Positions 1-7,885 of a DNA stretch of 59,373 nucleotides are shown piece by piece. Position 1 is the stretch's first letter. Each line of letters starts with the position of its first letter. The notes under the pieces are model-generated. The model did no database searches and was not told where the DNA came from. It saw nothing but the letters and a program-made list of their open reading frames with translations. This DNA comes from Pimelobacter simplex (GTDB taxonomy: Bacteria; Actinomycetota; Actinomycetes; Propionibacteriales; Nocardioidaceae): contig JADCLI010000037.1 in the NCBI GenBank assembly GCA_016803235.1, forward strand, positions 1-59,373, given 5' to 3'. The position numbers were made by a program, and so were the translations under genes.

Positions 1-112
1 GATGCCGGCGACCTACGTGTGGACCAGCCCCAACGGCCACCGGTTCCGCGTCGACCACTGCGGCACCCACCCCGTCCACGACACCAGCGCCACCGGCCCG
101 CCCGACCGGTAG
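1..112 (+). CDS. C-terminal end of a DUF222/HNH endonuclease family protein (5' end outside window)
   Basis: The reading frame enters from the left edge (phase set by the ATG at 2, which is probably an internal Met) and ends with TAG at 110-112. The visible end reads TYVWTSPNGHRFRVDH and then a short Thr/Pro-rich tail. A Trp-Thr-Ser-Pro-x-Gly-x-x-Phe-x-x-Asp-His ending is typical of the multi-copy actinobacterial DUF222-HNH (13E12 repeat) proteins. Only 36 residues are visible and the HNH motif itself lies outside, so the family call rests on resemblance of the tail. A hairpin follows immediately. Confidence 0.6.
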   Translation, partial: MPATYVWTSPNGHRFRVDHCGTHPVHDTSATGPPDR

Positions 113-119
113 CGACCCC

Positions 120-162
120 GCCCCACACCCCGCAGGACCCCACGGCTGCGGGGGATCAGGCG
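120..162 (+). repeat. Hairpin-bearing repeat, inverted partner of 59331-59373
   Basis: Bases 120-153 are identical, in reverse complement, to 59340-59373; about 40 of 43 positions match over the longer span. Inside is a hairpin with arms CCCCGCAG (128-135) and CTGCGGGG (146-153) around a 10-base loop, placed just after the stop of the DUF222/HNH gene, so it can act as that gene's terminator. Because the right-hand match is cut off by the window end, the true repeat may be longer. Confidence 0.8.
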
Positions 163-174
163 TGTCCGGAGGAG

Positions 175-510
175 CTAGGCGGTGACGTCGAGATAGACCG
201 GCGCGGGAGGAGCGGTCGTCGCGCGACCGACTCGGTCGGCGACCTGCTGCTGGCGCCGGTTGTCCTCGAGCACGCCGGGGATCGCGGCCATCAGCCGCTG
301 CTGACGGGCGAGCAGCATCCGGGCACGGGGGACCAGGTCGTTGGGCAGCGGGCCGAGGTCGGTCGGCGGGAGCCACGGCTCCGGCGTCGTACCGGTCGCG
401 CCGGCGGGCACGCCGTGCAGCATCTGCTCGGCGTGGTCGGCGTGCGCCTCCAGCCGGTCGAGCGCCTCGGTCCACGAGGCGGGACGCTCGGGTCGTTCGG
501 GTCCGGTCAC
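175..510 (-). CDS. Small flagellar-cluster protein of unknown function (possible FliT-like chaperone)
   Basis: A 111-residue protein with GTG start at 510. Its start overlaps the fliS stop (shared GTGA), so it is probably translationally coupled to fliS. The sequence is soluble, with a predicted helical N-terminal half (Trp-Thr-Glu-Ala-Leu-Asp-Arg-Leu-Glu) and a second helical stretch rich in Arg and Gln (Arg-Gln-Gln-Arg-Leu, Arg-Arg-Gln-Gln-Gln), and no membrane segment. No domain was recognised with certainty. Position as the last gene of fliC-fliD-fliS matches the place where many flagellated bacteria encode FliT, the FliD/export chaperone, so a FliT-like role is inferred from context and size only. 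Confidence 0.6.
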   Translation of the reverse strand: MTGPERPERPASWTEALDRLEAHADHAEQMLHGVPAGATGTTPEPWLPPTDLGPLPNDLVPRARMLLARQQRLMAAIPGVLEDNRRQQQVADRVGRATTAPPAPVYLDVTA

Positions 511-893
511 GAGACGGCCGCCGCCATCGCGGCCTCACGCCAGGTGTCGCACAGCTGACGGGCCAGGGTCAGGCACTCGGTGGCGACCCGCGGGTCGCGG
601 CGCACGTTGGCCAGGACCAGCCGGTTGCGCAGGAACTCGTAGAGGCTGGCGAGCTGCTTGCCGGCCGGCATCCGGTCCACGTCGAGGCTGTGCTCGAGCT
701 CGAGCACGATGTCCTGGGCGTGCAGCAGGTGGCGGTGCGCCTCCGGCCAGTCGCCGGCGCGCTGCGCGGCGAGGCCGCGCTCGACGTCGAGCACGAGGCG
801 CTCGACGAGCATCACGAGCAGGCGGGCCGGGGAGGCCGTCGCGACCGCGTTGTCGCGGTAGGCGGACTGGGCGCTGCGGTGGGTGGCGTACAT
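507..893 (-). CDS. fliS: Flagellar export chaperone FliS
   Basis: FliS binds the disordered C-terminus of flagellin in the cytoplasm, prevents early polymerisation and delivers it to the flagellar type III export gate. The 128-residue product has the usual length and opening (Ala-Tyr-Arg-Asp-Asn-Ala-Val-x-Thr-Ala-Ser-Pro-x-x-Leu-Leu-Val-Met-Leu), followed by the helical bundle with ARNLVLANV-like and ATECLTLARQLCDTWREA segments typical of the family. It starts at ATG 893, only 10 bases after the fliD stop, and overlaps the next small gene by four bases, so fliD-fliS-orf form one transcript. Its likely client, FliC, is encoded just upstream on the same strand. Confidence 0.93.
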   Translation of the reverse strand: MYATHRSAQSAYRDNAVATASPARLLVMLVERLVLDVERGLAAQRAGDWPEAHRHLLHAQDIVLELEHSLDVDRMPAGKQLASLYEFLRNRLVLANVRRDPRVATECLTLARQLCDTWREAAMAAAVS

Positions 894-903
894 GGTTCCG
901 TCC

Positions 904-2247
904 TCACTCGCTGGAGCTGGTCAGGGCGTTGAGCTGGCTGGCCAGCCAGTTGGACTGGCTCTGCATCCGGGACATGGCGGTCTCGAGGGCGGTGAACTGC
1001 CGCTCGAGGCTGGTACGCCGCAGGGCGAGCCGGTCGTCCCAGTCGTCGATGCTCTTGTTGAGTCGGCTGATCGCCGCGGTACGGCCGTTGACGGCGCCGG
1101 TGACGGTGCCGTTGGTCTTGTCGCTGGCGCTCGCGGCCACCGCCTGGACCCGGGCCGCGAAGCCGTCCGCGCCGGTGATCGCGGCGGTCACCGCGTCCGG
1201 GTCGGCGGCGTAGGCAGCGGCGAACTTGGCCTCGTCGAAGGTGAGCTTGCCGTAGCGGTCCAGCTGGATCCCGTACGGCGCCAGCGAGGTGCCGTCCTCC
1301 GGGTAGACCGCCGTGGTCAACCCGCTGGCGACCGCGCGCAGGGTGCTGTCGCCCGACAGCACGCCGGCCTTGGCGGCGTCGGCGTTGTGGGCGGTCGCGG
1401 TCGCGATCGCCTCGAGCATCCCGTTGACGTCGTTGACCAGGGACTTCACCGCGGCGGAGCGGGTCGCGGCGTCCCGGGTGACCGCGATGTCGGCGCTGCC
1501 GGTCGCGGCGCTGCCCAAGGTGATGGTGACGCCGGGGGTGACGTCGGTGAACGTGTTGGTCGCCGAGGTGGCGGTGATGCCGCCAATGGTGATGCTGGCG
1601 TCGCGGCCGGCGCGGACCGTCGTACCGCCGAGCAGGGGGGAGCCGTCCGCTGCCGTCACGTCGAAGGCCGAGGCGGTGCCGGTCGTCGTCGACTCGACGA
1701 GGAGCCGGAACTGGTCGGTGCCAGCGGTGGTGCCGACCTTGACCAGCGTCGCACGCACGCCCTTGTCGGCGGCGTTGATGGCACTGGCGACCTGTTCGAG
1801 GGTGCCGCCGGTGGTGCTGATGGTGACATCGGCCTGCCCGGCGCGCTTGAGCACCACGTCGGTGCCGGCGCCGGTGACGACGTCGCCCTTGGCGTGCGCG
1901 TCGGTGAAGGCGAGCTGGTGGCTCAGCGCCGTCCGGTCGACGTTGACGGTGAACGCGCTGGGGGAGGCGCTGTTCGTCGCGGTGACGGTGACCGCGGTGT
2001 TGGAGGAGGTGGCCTTGAGGGCGGCCCAGGTGCCCGTGGTGGTGGAGGACGTGGCGAGCGAGCCGGCGGTGCTGCCGAGCGTGGCGAGACGGGCGTTGAG
2101 CTGCTGGTAGCTCGACAGCCGGCTCTGCTCGGTGGCGAGCTTGGTCTTCAGCTTCCCCTGCGGCACGGCCTCGAGGGACATCAGCTGGCTGATGATGTCG
2201 GCGGTGTTCAGGCCACTGGCCAACCCACCGATGCTCGCGGTTGCCAT
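904..2247 (-). CDS. fliD: Flagellar hook-associated protein 2, filament cap FliD
   Basis: FliD forms the cap at the tip of the growing filament and folds incoming flagellin subunits. The 447-residue product begins SIGGLASGLNTADIISQLM, the conserved FliD N-terminal signature used for export and coiled-coil assembly, and ends with a long helical region (Arg-Leu-Asn-Lys-Ser-Ile-Asp-Asp-Trp-Asp, then Leu-Glu-Arg-Gln-Phe-Thr-Ala-Leu-Glu-Thr-Ala-Met-Ser-Arg-Met) typical of FliD C-termini. The centre is Thr/Ala-rich and variable. A strong GGAGG Shine-Dalgarno sits 5 bases before ATG 2247. It lies between fliC, with a hairpin in the gap, and fliS. Confidence 0.95.
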   Translation of the reverse strand: MATASIGGLASGLNTADIISQLMSLEAVPQGKLKTKLATEQSRLSSYQQLNARLATLGSTAGSLATSSTTTGTWAALKATSSNTAVTVTATNSASPSAFTVNVDRTALSHQLAFTDAHAKGDVVTGAGTDVVLKRAGQADVTISTTGGTLEQVASAINAADKGVRATLVKVGTTAGTDQFRLLVESTTTGTASAFDVTAADGSPLLGGTTVRAGRDASITIGGITATSATNTFTDVTPGVTITLGSAATGSADIAVTRDAATRSAAVKSLVNDVNGMLEAIATATAHNADAAKAGVLSGDSTLRAVASGLTTAVYPEDGTSLAPYGIQLDRYGKLTFDEAKFAAAYAADPDAVTAAITGADGFAARVQAVAASASDKTNGTVTGAVNGRTAAISRLNKSIDDWDDRLALRRTSLERQFTALETAMSRMQSQSNWLASQLNALTSSSE

Positions 2248-2280
2248 CGATTCCTCCGGAAGGTGTCAGGACGACCACAT

Positions 2281-2307
2281 GCCGGTGGGGCCATCGGCCC
2301 CACCGGC
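2281..2307 (-). terminator. Perfect 12-bp hairpin between fliC and fliD
   Basis: GCCGGTGGGGCC (2281-2292) and GGCCCCACCGGC (2296-2307) are exact inverted repeats around a 3-base loop, 20 bases after the flagellin stop. No T-run follows, which is common for actinobacterial hairpin terminators. It probably lowers read-through so that flagellin is made in large excess over the cap. On the minus strand the loop also spells GCCGATGG, the same octamer as the proposed cheA -10; whether it serves as a fliD promoter is open, since the -35 is poor. Confidence 0.7.
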
Positions 2308-2326
2308 ACCTGGGGTGGGTGTGCGA

Positions 2327-3448
2327 TCAGCCGCGGAGCAGCTGCAGCACGCCGTTCGGGGCCGAGTTGGCCTGCGCGAGCATCGCCGTACCAGCCTGCG
2401 AGAGGATCTGGGACTTGGTGAAGCTCATCATCTCCGAGGCCATGTCGGTGTCGCGGATCCGCGACTCCGAGGCCGACAGGTTCTCGATCGCGACGTTGAC
2501 GTTGGCGATCGTGTGCTCGAACCGGTTCTGGTAGGCACCGAGGTTGGCTCGAGCGGTGGAGACCGCGCTGATCTGCGTGTCGATCGTGTTGATCGCCGCC
2601 TGGGCCGACGCGTGGGTGGCGAAGCTCAGGCCACCGGCGACGGCCGCACCGGCCGCGACACCGGTACCGGGGGCGGTGACGTCGACGGTGCCACCGACCT
2701 TGGACGAGACGACCAGCTGGTTGCTGTCGTTGACCGAGGCGCTGAAGTTGGCCGCGAAGCCGGTGTCGCCGTTGAGGGCGTCGGCGACGTCGTTCACCGT
2801 GGTGTAGGTGCCGGCGGCACCGAGGGTCACGGTGGCGCTGGTGGCCGGGACCGTGGTGGAGAACGTCATCGCACCGGTGACGTCGGTCGGGGTCAGCACG
2901 TCGAACTCGGCGCCCGCGCTGCCGAGGTTGGCCGCGATCGACACCACGTTGGCGGTGGCGAGGTTGACCGCGATGTTGCTGTCCGAGTCGCCGTCGGCGC
3001 CGACCTGGAAGTTCAGCGTGCCCGCGCTGCCGTCGAGCAGCTTGGTGCCGTTGAAGTTCGTCGAGTTGCCGATCCGGGTCAGCTCGGAGGTGAGCTGGTC
3101 CGCCTCCGCCTTGATGTTGGCGCGCGCCTCGGTGTTGTTGCTGTCGTTCGACGCCTGCACCGCGAGGTCACGCATGCGCTGCAGGATCGAGTGGACCTCG
3201 GTGAGCGCGCCCTCCGTGGTCTGCACGACCGAGATGCCGTCCTGGGCGTTGCGGACGGCGACCTTGAGACCACCGACCTGCGAGCGCAGGCCCTCGGAGA
3301 TCGCGAGGCCGGCGGCGTCGTCGGCGGCCCGGTTGATCCGGAAGCCGGACGACAGCTTCTCCATGGACTTCGAGAGCTGACCCTGCGTCACCGACAGGTT
3401 GCGGTAGGCGTTGGTGGCCTCGATGTTCTGGTTGATGCGAAGACCCAT
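2327..3448 (-). CDS. fliC: Flagellin
   Basis: Flagellin is the secreted subunit that polymerises into the flagellar filament. The 373-residue product has the conserved N-terminal D0/D1 part (starting MGLRINQNIEATNAYRNL, with SSGFRINRAADDAAGLAISE near residue 35-54) and the conserved C-terminal D0/D1 part (ESRIRDTDMASEMMSFTKS then a final LLRG). The middle D2-type region (about 150-270) is Thr/Val/Ala-rich and variable. ATG 3448 has a strong AGGAGGG (3456-3462) 7 bases upstream. A sigma-28-type promoter and two GGA motifs that could bind CsrA lie in the leader, which fits with csrA and fliW encoded 4 kb away. It is the only flagellin gene in the window. Confidence 0.97.
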   Translation of the reverse strand: MGLRINQNIEATNAYRNLSVTQGQLSKSMEKLSSGFRINRAADDAAGLAISEGLRSQVGGLKVAVRNAQDGISVVQTTEGALTEVHSILQRMRDLAVQASNDSNNTEARANIKAEADQLTSELTRIGNSTNFNGTKLLDGSAGTLNFQVGADGDSDSNIAVNLATANVVSIAANLGSAGAEFDVLTPTDVTGAMTFSTTVPATSATVTLGAAGTYTTVNDVADALNGDTGFAANFSASVNDSNQLVVSSKVGGTVDVTAPGTGVAAGAAVAGGLSFATHASAQAAINTIDTQISAVSTARANLGAYQNRFEHTIANVNVAIENLSASESRIRDTDMASEMMSFTKSQILSQAGTAMLAQANSAPNGVLQLLRG

Positions 3449-3512
3449 GATGTTTCCCTCCTGGAATCAGGTCACTTGGTCGGGGACCGTCCGTGGTCGC
3501 CCGTCGGGGTGG

Positions 3513-3539
3513 TGATCGGTACGCCGGTCGCCGGGTTGA
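3513..3539 (-). promoter_or_regulatory. Sigma-28-type promoter of fliC
   Basis: Read on the minus strand: TCAA (3539-3536), 15 bases, then ACCGATCA (3520-3513). This fits the FliA/SigD consensus TAAA-N15-GCCGATAA in spacing and in the CCGAT core. It leaves a leader of roughly 55-60 bases before ATG 3448. The same TCAN-N15 layout occurs before flgN and cheA. Confidence 0.55.
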
Positions 3540-3591
3540 GAGGTCTTCCGAAAAATCCCGACCGACCGGCAGACATGGTCGCGGGGGCCGC

Positions 3592-4443
3592 TCAGCCGAC
3601 GGCGTCGAGCGGGCTGACGCCCCGTCGTACGCCGGCCGCGTGCCGGGCGGCGACGGCGGCGAAGTAGGACTCGCGGCGACGCTGGGCGACGCCGCCGGCC
3701 TTGCCGGCGGGCCGGACCAGGCTCGGCTCCAGCTCGTGGTTGAGCGCGTCGCGCAGCAGGGAGAGGGCCTCGGCCCGCATCTGCGAGATCCGGGAGTCGG
3801 TGACGCCCAGGTCCGCGGCGATGTCGGCCATCGGGCGCTCGGAGAAGAAGTAGTCCTCGACCACGACCCGCAGCCGGTCGGGCAGCTCGGCGATCGCCTC
3901 GCGCAGGTAGGTGAGCCGCTCGCCGTGCTCCAGCAGGTCCTGCGGGGAGGGGGCGCGGGTCGGGACCAGCTCCTCGATCGGCGTCGTGCTCGAGCCCTGC
4001 AGCGAGAGCACCTGCGCCCGCGACACGTCGTCGTCGTTGGCGGCAACCTCGTCCTCGCTGAGCCCGGCCGCCCGGGCGACCTCGGCCAGCGTGGGGGTCC
4101 GGCCGAGGACGACGGCGAGCTGGTTGCGGGTCTCGGCGAGGTCGCGGGCGCGGCGGCGGACCGAGCGCGAGGCCCAGTCGACCGAGCGCAGCTCGTCGAG
4201 GAGCGCGCCGCGGATCCGGGTGGCGGCGTACCGGTCGAAGGGGACGCCCCGGGTCTCGTCGAAAGCGCGGGCCGCCAGGACCAGGGCGGTCAGGCCGGCG
4301 GAGGTGAGGTCGTCGCGGTTGACGTGGGACGGCACCCGTCCCATGGTCTCCCGGACGATGTGTCCCACCAGGGGCATGTGGCTGGTGATCAGCTCGTCGG
4401 TACCCGAGGTGGCGACGGTGGCCTCGTTCGCGTTCACAAGCAC
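3592..4443 (-). CDS. fliA: Sigma-28 family flagellar sigma factor (FliA/WhiG type)
   Basis: This sigma factor directs RNA polymerase to late flagellar promoters. The product of about 283 residues contains region 2 (ELITSHMPLVGHIVRETMGR, HVNRDDLTSAGLTALVLAA, FDETRGVPFDRYAATRIRGA then LLDELRSVDW), region 3 (RTPTLAEVARAAGLSEDEVA) and region 4 (LPDRLRVVVEDYFFSERPM then DIAADLGVTDSRISQMRAEA), the order and length of FliA/WhiG. GTG 4443 was chosen because a GAGG lies about 10 bases upstream and the protein then has normal length; GTG 4437 is an alternative, and a longer frame to 4686 has a non-conserved Arg-rich extension. Divergent from the flgN operon, with targets on both sides. In a non-sporulating genus a motility role is more likely than a WhiG role. 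Confidence 0.92.
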   Translation of the reverse strand: MLVNANEATVATSGTDELITSHMPLVGHIVRETMGRVPSHVNRDDLTSAGLTALVLAARAFDETRGVPFDRYAATRIRGALLDELRSVDWASRSVRRRARDLAETRNQLAVVLGRTPTLAEVARAAGLSEDEVAANDDDVSRAQVLSLQGSSTTPIEELVPTRAPSPQDLLEHGERLTYLREAIAELPDRLRVVVEDYFFSERPMADIAADLGVTDSRISQMRAEALSLLRDALNHELEPSLVRPAGKAGGVAQRRRESYFAAVAARHAAGVRRGVSPLDAVG

Positions 4444-4512
4444 GAGGTTCCGGCCTCGCGTAGGCGGCGCGCAGGGCAATGGCCGCCAAGTGTCCGGTCG
4501 GTCGTGCGAATG

Positions 4513-4526
4513 GGGACCCAGGTCCC
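4513..4526. promoter_or_regulatory. Dyad GGGACC-N2-GGTCCC in the fliA/flgN divergent region
   Basis: A perfect 6-2-6 inverted repeat in the 209-base intergenic region. Its layout resembles the box bound by DosR/NarL-family regulators (GGGACT-N2-AGTCCC). A DosR-like response regulator is encoded at 13808-14524. Related dyads occur before cheA (8176-8188) and before the regulator itself (14609-14618). Function is inferred from these resemblances only. Confidence 0.35.
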
Positions 4527-4579
4527 GGGTCGGAGTGGTCCGCACGGACATCCGAGCGGTGCCCGTTCGGCGAAAACGC

Positions 4580-4606
4580 TCAGGTCCGGTGTCCCGCGGG
4601 CGATGG
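4580..4606 (+). promoter_or_regulatory. Sigma-28-type promoter of the flgN-flgK-flgL-fliW operon
   Basis: TCAG (4580-4583), 15 bases, then GGCGATGG (4599-4606). It shares spacing, the TCAN box and the CGAT core with the fliC and cheA candidates. It lies 46 bases before the chosen flgN start. Confidence 0.45.
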
Positions 4607-4652
4607 GACGGCACGAGTGTCCCCGGCTCGGGGCGGACGAAGGGTGAGCGTC

Positions 4653-5150
4653 GTGGTCGAAACCGCAGACATGGACAAGCTGTCACAGGTCCTGTGGCGG
4701 GAGCGCGAGATGCTCGAGGCTCTGGCCTACCGGCTGGAGGTCGAGCGACTGGTGCTCGCCAGCGGCCGGACCCGGTGGCTGGTCAACGCCACCCGGGACA
4801 TCGAGGACCTGCTCGACGACCTGCGCGCCACCGAGGTGCTGCGCGCCGCTGCCGCCGACGAGGCGGCCGCCGCGCTCGGACTGACGCCCAACCCGTCGCT
4901 GGCCGCGCTCGCCGAGGCGGCACCCGACCCGTGGCACGGGATCCTGCGCGACCACCGTGACGCGCTGGTCGCGATCGCCCGCGACATCGCCGAGACCTCC
5001 GAGGAGGCCAAGGGCCTGCTCACCGCCGGGTACCGCTCGGCGCGCGAGACCCTCCTCGCCATCGGCGGTACGACGACCGCGAGCTACACGCACGCCGGGA
5101 CCGTCGTCGCCGACGCACCCCGCCACCACCTGCTCGACCGGAGCCTGTGA
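4653..5150 (+). CDS. flgN: FlgN-like flagellar export chaperone
   Basis: FlgN-type chaperones hold the hook-filament junction proteins FlgK and FlgL for export. The 165-residue product is almost all alpha-helical (Leu-Trp-Arg-Glu-Arg-Glu-Met-Leu-Glu-Ala-Leu-Ala-Tyr-Arg-Leu-Glu-Val-Glu-Arg-Leu near the start), as FlgN is, and has no membrane segment. GTG 4653 was preferred over GTG 4644 because the AAGGG at 4640-4644 is then correctly spaced; the frame stays open upstream but without conserved features. Its TGA overlaps the flgK ATG by one base, and flgN-flgK-flgL is the standard order, which supports the call more than sequence identity does. Confidence 0.8.
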   Translation: MVETADMDKLSQVLWREREMLEALAYRLEVERLVLASGRTRWLVNATRDIEDLLDDLRATEVLRAAAADEAAAALGLTPNPSLAALAEAAPDPWHGILRDHRDALVAIARDIAETSEEAKGLLTAGYRSARETLLAIGGTTTASYTHAGTVVADAPRHHLLDRSL

Positions 5151-6556
5151 TGGCCGGGTCCTTCGGCTCCATCAACACCGCTCTCTCCGGGCTGCGCTAC
5201 AACCAGGTCGCGCTCGACGTGGCCGGCAACAACATCGCCAACGCCGGCACCGACGGCTACGTCCGGCGCCGGGTCGTGGGCGAGTCCGTCAGCAGTGCGC
5301 AGGCCGCGCTCTGGTCGCGCTACGACGGGCACGGCGAGGGCGTCGCCGTCGGCGAGGTACGCCGGATGACCGATCCGCTCCTCGACTCCCGGGTCCGCCG
5401 CGAGCACGGCCTGCTGTCCTACCTGTCGACCAGCCGCACGATCCTGGCCCGGGTCGAGGAGGGCGTCGGCGAGCCCGGTCCCAACGGCGTGCACGCCGCG
5501 ATGCTGGACCTCCGCAACGCCTGGCAGGACCTCTCGCTCAACCCCGGCGGCACCGCCGCGCGGCAGCAGGTCCTCGGCCGCGCCGAGACCCTCGCCCAGG
5601 CGCTGCGCAGCCAGGTCGCCAACGTCGCCGGCGAGGAGGCCGACCAGCGCATCCACGACCTCAACCTGGTCAGCGAGGTCAACACGGCCGCGACCGGGCT
5701 CGCCGCGCTCAACCACGACATCCTCGTCACCGAGCAGAACGGCACCGACGCCGGCGTGCTGCGCGACCGCCGCGATCAGCTCGCGCTGCGCCTCGCCGAG
5801 CTCACCGGCGCGGTCACCACGGTCGAGGCCGACGGCCAGTTCACCGTCACCGTCGCGGGCACCGACCTGGTGCGCGGCAGGGAGGCCGGTGCCTTCGTGC
5901 TCGCCTCCGGCATCACGCCCGCCGGTGCCGCCGACGGCTCGCCGATCAGCTACCGGGTCGACGCCTCCTGGGGGAGCACGGTCCTCCCGTCCGGCTCGGC
6001 CGGTCCCGGCGGTGAGCTGGGCGCGGTCACCGAGGTGCTGACGACCACGCTGCCGTCGTACCGCGCAGGGCTGGACGCGGTCGCCGCCGACCTCGCCGCC
6101 GCCGTCAACGCCCAGCAGGCAGCGGGGTACGACGCCAGCGGCGCCGCCGGCGCGCCGCTGTTCAGCTACGACCCGCTCGTCGGCGCCGCCAGCCTGCAGG
6201 TCGCGATCACCGACCCCGCCCTGCTCGCCGCATCGAGCGTCGGCGGCGGTGCCACGCTCGACGGCGGCAACGCCGACCTGCTCAGCCGGGTCGGCACCTA
6301 CCCGGACGCCTACCAGCGCCTGGTCAACGGCCTCGGCACGGACGTGGCGGCGCTGGATCGCCGTACGGCCAACCAGAGGTCGCTGTCCGGCGCCCTCGAC
6401 GACGCGCGCGAGCAGCAGGCGGGCGTCAACCTCGACGAGGAGACGGTCAACATGGTCACCGCGCAGCGGGCCTACGAGGCCGCCGCCCGGCTGATGACCA
6501 CCCTCGACGAGGTCCTCGACACGCTCATCAACCGCACCGGCCTGGTCGGCCGCTAG
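5150..6556 (+). CDS. flgK: Flagellar hook-associated protein 1 (FlgK)
   Basis: FlgK forms the first junction layer between hook and filament. The 468-residue product starts with the axial-protein signature (GSFGSINTALSGLRYNQVAL, then VAGNNIANAGTDGYVRR at residues 24-40) and ends with the matching C-terminal signature (GVNLDEETVNMVTAQRAYEA, AARLMTTLDEVLDTLINRTG). The middle is a variable domain of the expected size. ATG 5150 overlaps the flgN TGA by one base; an in-frame GTG lies one codon upstream. It is followed 23 bases later by flgL. Confidence 0.95.
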   Translation: MAGSFGSINTALSGLRYNQVALDVAGNNIANAGTDGYVRRRVVGESVSSAQAALWSRYDGHGEGVAVGEVRRMTDPLLDSRVRREHGLLSYLSTSRTILARVEEGVGEPGPNGVHAAMLDLRNAWQDLSLNPGGTAARQQVLGRAETLAQALRSQVANVAGEEADQRIHDLNLVSEVNTAATGLAALNHDILVTEQNGTDAGVLRDRRDQLALRLAELTGAVTTVEADGQFTVTVAGTDLVRGREAGAFVLASGITPAGAADGSPISYRVDASWGSTVLPSGSAGPGGELGAVTEVLTTTLPSYRAGLDAVAADLAAAVNAQQAAGYDASGAAGAPLFSYDPLVGAASLQVAITDPALLAASSVGGGATLDGGNADLLSRVGTYPDAYQRLVNGLGTDVAALDRRTANQRSLSGALDDAREQQAGVNLDEETVNMVTAQRAYEAAARLMTTLDEVLDTLINRTGLVGR

Positions 6557-6579
6557 CGACCACGGGGGAACTGGACGTC

Positions 6580-7470
6580 ATGACGATCGGACGCGTCACG
6601 CAGCGGATGCTCACCGAGGGCTCCCTCGCGAACCTGCAGCGCAACCTCGGCCAGCTGGCCGCGCTGCAGGAGCAGCTGTCGACCGGGCGGGTCATCAACC
6701 GGCCCTCCGACAACCCGACCGGGACCACCGCCGCGATGCGGATCCGGACCTCGGTCTCCGACCAGGGCCAGTACGCGCGCAACGCCCAGGACGGCCTGGG
6801 CTGGCTGTCGCAGGTCGACAGCACGCTCGACGGGGTCACCCTCGCCGTGCGCCGGGCACGGGACCTCGCGCTCCAGGGCGCCAACACCGGCGCGATGGGC
6901 CAGCAGGCCCGCGACGCGCTGGCGATCGAGATCGACGGTGTGCGCGAGCAGCTGCTCGGCCAGGCCAACGCCAGCTACCTCGAGCGGCCGGTGTTCGGCG
7001 GCGTGACCGCCGGCGGCATCGCCTACGACGACACGGGCAACTGGGTCGGCGTGGCCGGCTCGGTCGACCGCCGGGTCGCCGACGACGTCGTCGTCCGGGT
7101 CGACGTGGACGGCCGCACCGTCTTCGGGGACGGGGCCACCTCGGTGTTCGCCGAGCTGGACGCGCTCGCGACCGCGCTGCGGGCCGGCGACACGGCCGGC
7201 ATCACCGGGTCGATCGACGTCCTGCGGGCCCGGGAGGACACCGTCACCGGCGTGCGCGCGGCCGCCGGCACCCGCTACCAGCGCATCGAGCAGTCCGCGC
7301 AGGCCGCGGACGACTCGAAGATGTCGCTGCAGAACAACCTCAGCTCGATCGAGAACGCCGACCTCGCCGAGACGACCGTGCACCTCAAGCTGCAGGAGGT
7401 CGCCTACCAGGCCGCGCTCGCCGCGACCTCGCGCGTCATGCAGCCGAGCCTGCTGGACTTCCTGCGATGA
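6580..7470 (+). CDS. flgL: Flagellar hook-associated protein 3 (FlgL)
   Basis: FlgL is the second junction protein, contacting flagellin. The 296-residue product shows the flagellin-like N-terminus (GRVTQRMLTEGSLANLQRNL, LQEQLSTGRVINRPSDNPTG) and a C-terminal helix (LQNNLSSIENADLAETTVHL then KLQEVAYQAALAATSRV) ending in Leu-Asp-Phe-Leu-Arg, as in FlgL proteins. It starts 23 bases after flgK and its TGA overlaps the fliW ATG (ATGA at 7467), so the four genes are probably translated together. Confidence 0.95.
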   Translation: MTIGRVTQRMLTEGSLANLQRNLGQLAALQEQLSTGRVINRPSDNPTGTTAAMRIRTSVSDQGQYARNAQDGLGWLSQVDSTLDGVTLAVRRARDLALQGANTGAMGQQARDALAIEIDGVREQLLGQANASYLERPVFGGVTAGGIAYDDTGNWVGVAGSVDRRVADDVVVRVDVDGRTVFGDGATSVFAELDALATALRAGDTAGITGSIDVLRAREDTVTGVRAAAGTRYQRIEQSAQAADDSKMSLQNNLSSIENADLAETTVHLKLQEVAYQAALAATSRVMQPSLLDFLR

Positions 7471-7868
7471 TCGAGCGCATGGACCTCCCCGTCATCGAGC
7501 TCGCGCACCCGATGCCCGGGTTCCCCGACGACGCCCGGTTCGCCCTCGTCCGGCTCGACGAGGACGGCGTGCTCCACGGCTTCCGCTCGCTCGACAGCCA
7601 GGACCTGCAGTTCGTGGTCGTCCCGCCCGCCCCGTTCTACCCCGACTACGCGCTCGACCTCGACGACGAGACCGTCACCGAGCTCGGCATCGACGAGTCC
7701 TCGGCCGCCGACGTCCTCGTGCTGCTCGTCGTCCGCGCCGGCGCCACCCTCGCCGACACCACGGTCAACCTGCGCGCTCCGCTCGTGGTGAATCCCGCCA
7801 CCCGCAGGGCCAGCCAGGTGATCCTCGACGACGCGGACCTCCCACTCGCCGCACCGCTCGTAGCCTGA
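7467..7868 (+). CDS. fliW: Flagellar assembly factor FliW
   Basis: FliW binds flagellin or, when flagellin is scarce, CsrA; it thereby ties flagellin translation to secretion. The 133-residue product has the family's length and features: an early Pro-Gly-Phe-Pro-Asp, a Val-Val-Val-Pro-Pro-Ala-Pro-Phe-Tyr-Pro-Asp-Tyr segment around residue 50, and the Thr-Val-Asn-Leu-Arg-Ala-Pro-Leu-Val-Val-Asn-Pro stretch near residue 100 that is a hallmark of FliW. It overlaps flgL by four bases and is followed by csrA, the usual partner order. Confidence 0.94.
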   Translation: MIERMDLPVIELAHPMPGFPDDARFALVRLDEDGVLHGFRSLDSQDLQFVVVPPAPFYPDYALDLDDETVTELGIDESSAADVLVLLVVRAGATLADTTVNLRAPLVVNPATRRASQVILDDADLPLAAPLVA

Positions 7869-7873
7869 CGCGC

Positions 7874-7879
7874 TAACCT
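7874..7879 (+). promoter_or_regulatory. -10 element of a leaderless csrA transcript
   Basis: TAACCT lies exactly 6 bases before the GTG start of csrA, so the transcript would begin at or next to the start codon. Seven other genes in the window show a TANNNT box at the same distance from the start codon. It implies that csrA can be transcribed apart from the flagellar operon. Confidence 0.5.
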
Positions 7880-7885
7880 CGCTCC

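Noticed and set aside
812..2278. Long minus-strand frame of 488 codons over fliD
   Set aside because: It is a +1 shadow of fliD, Arg/His/Pro-rich with no homology pattern, and the fliD frame has clear signatures and a Shine-Dalgarno.
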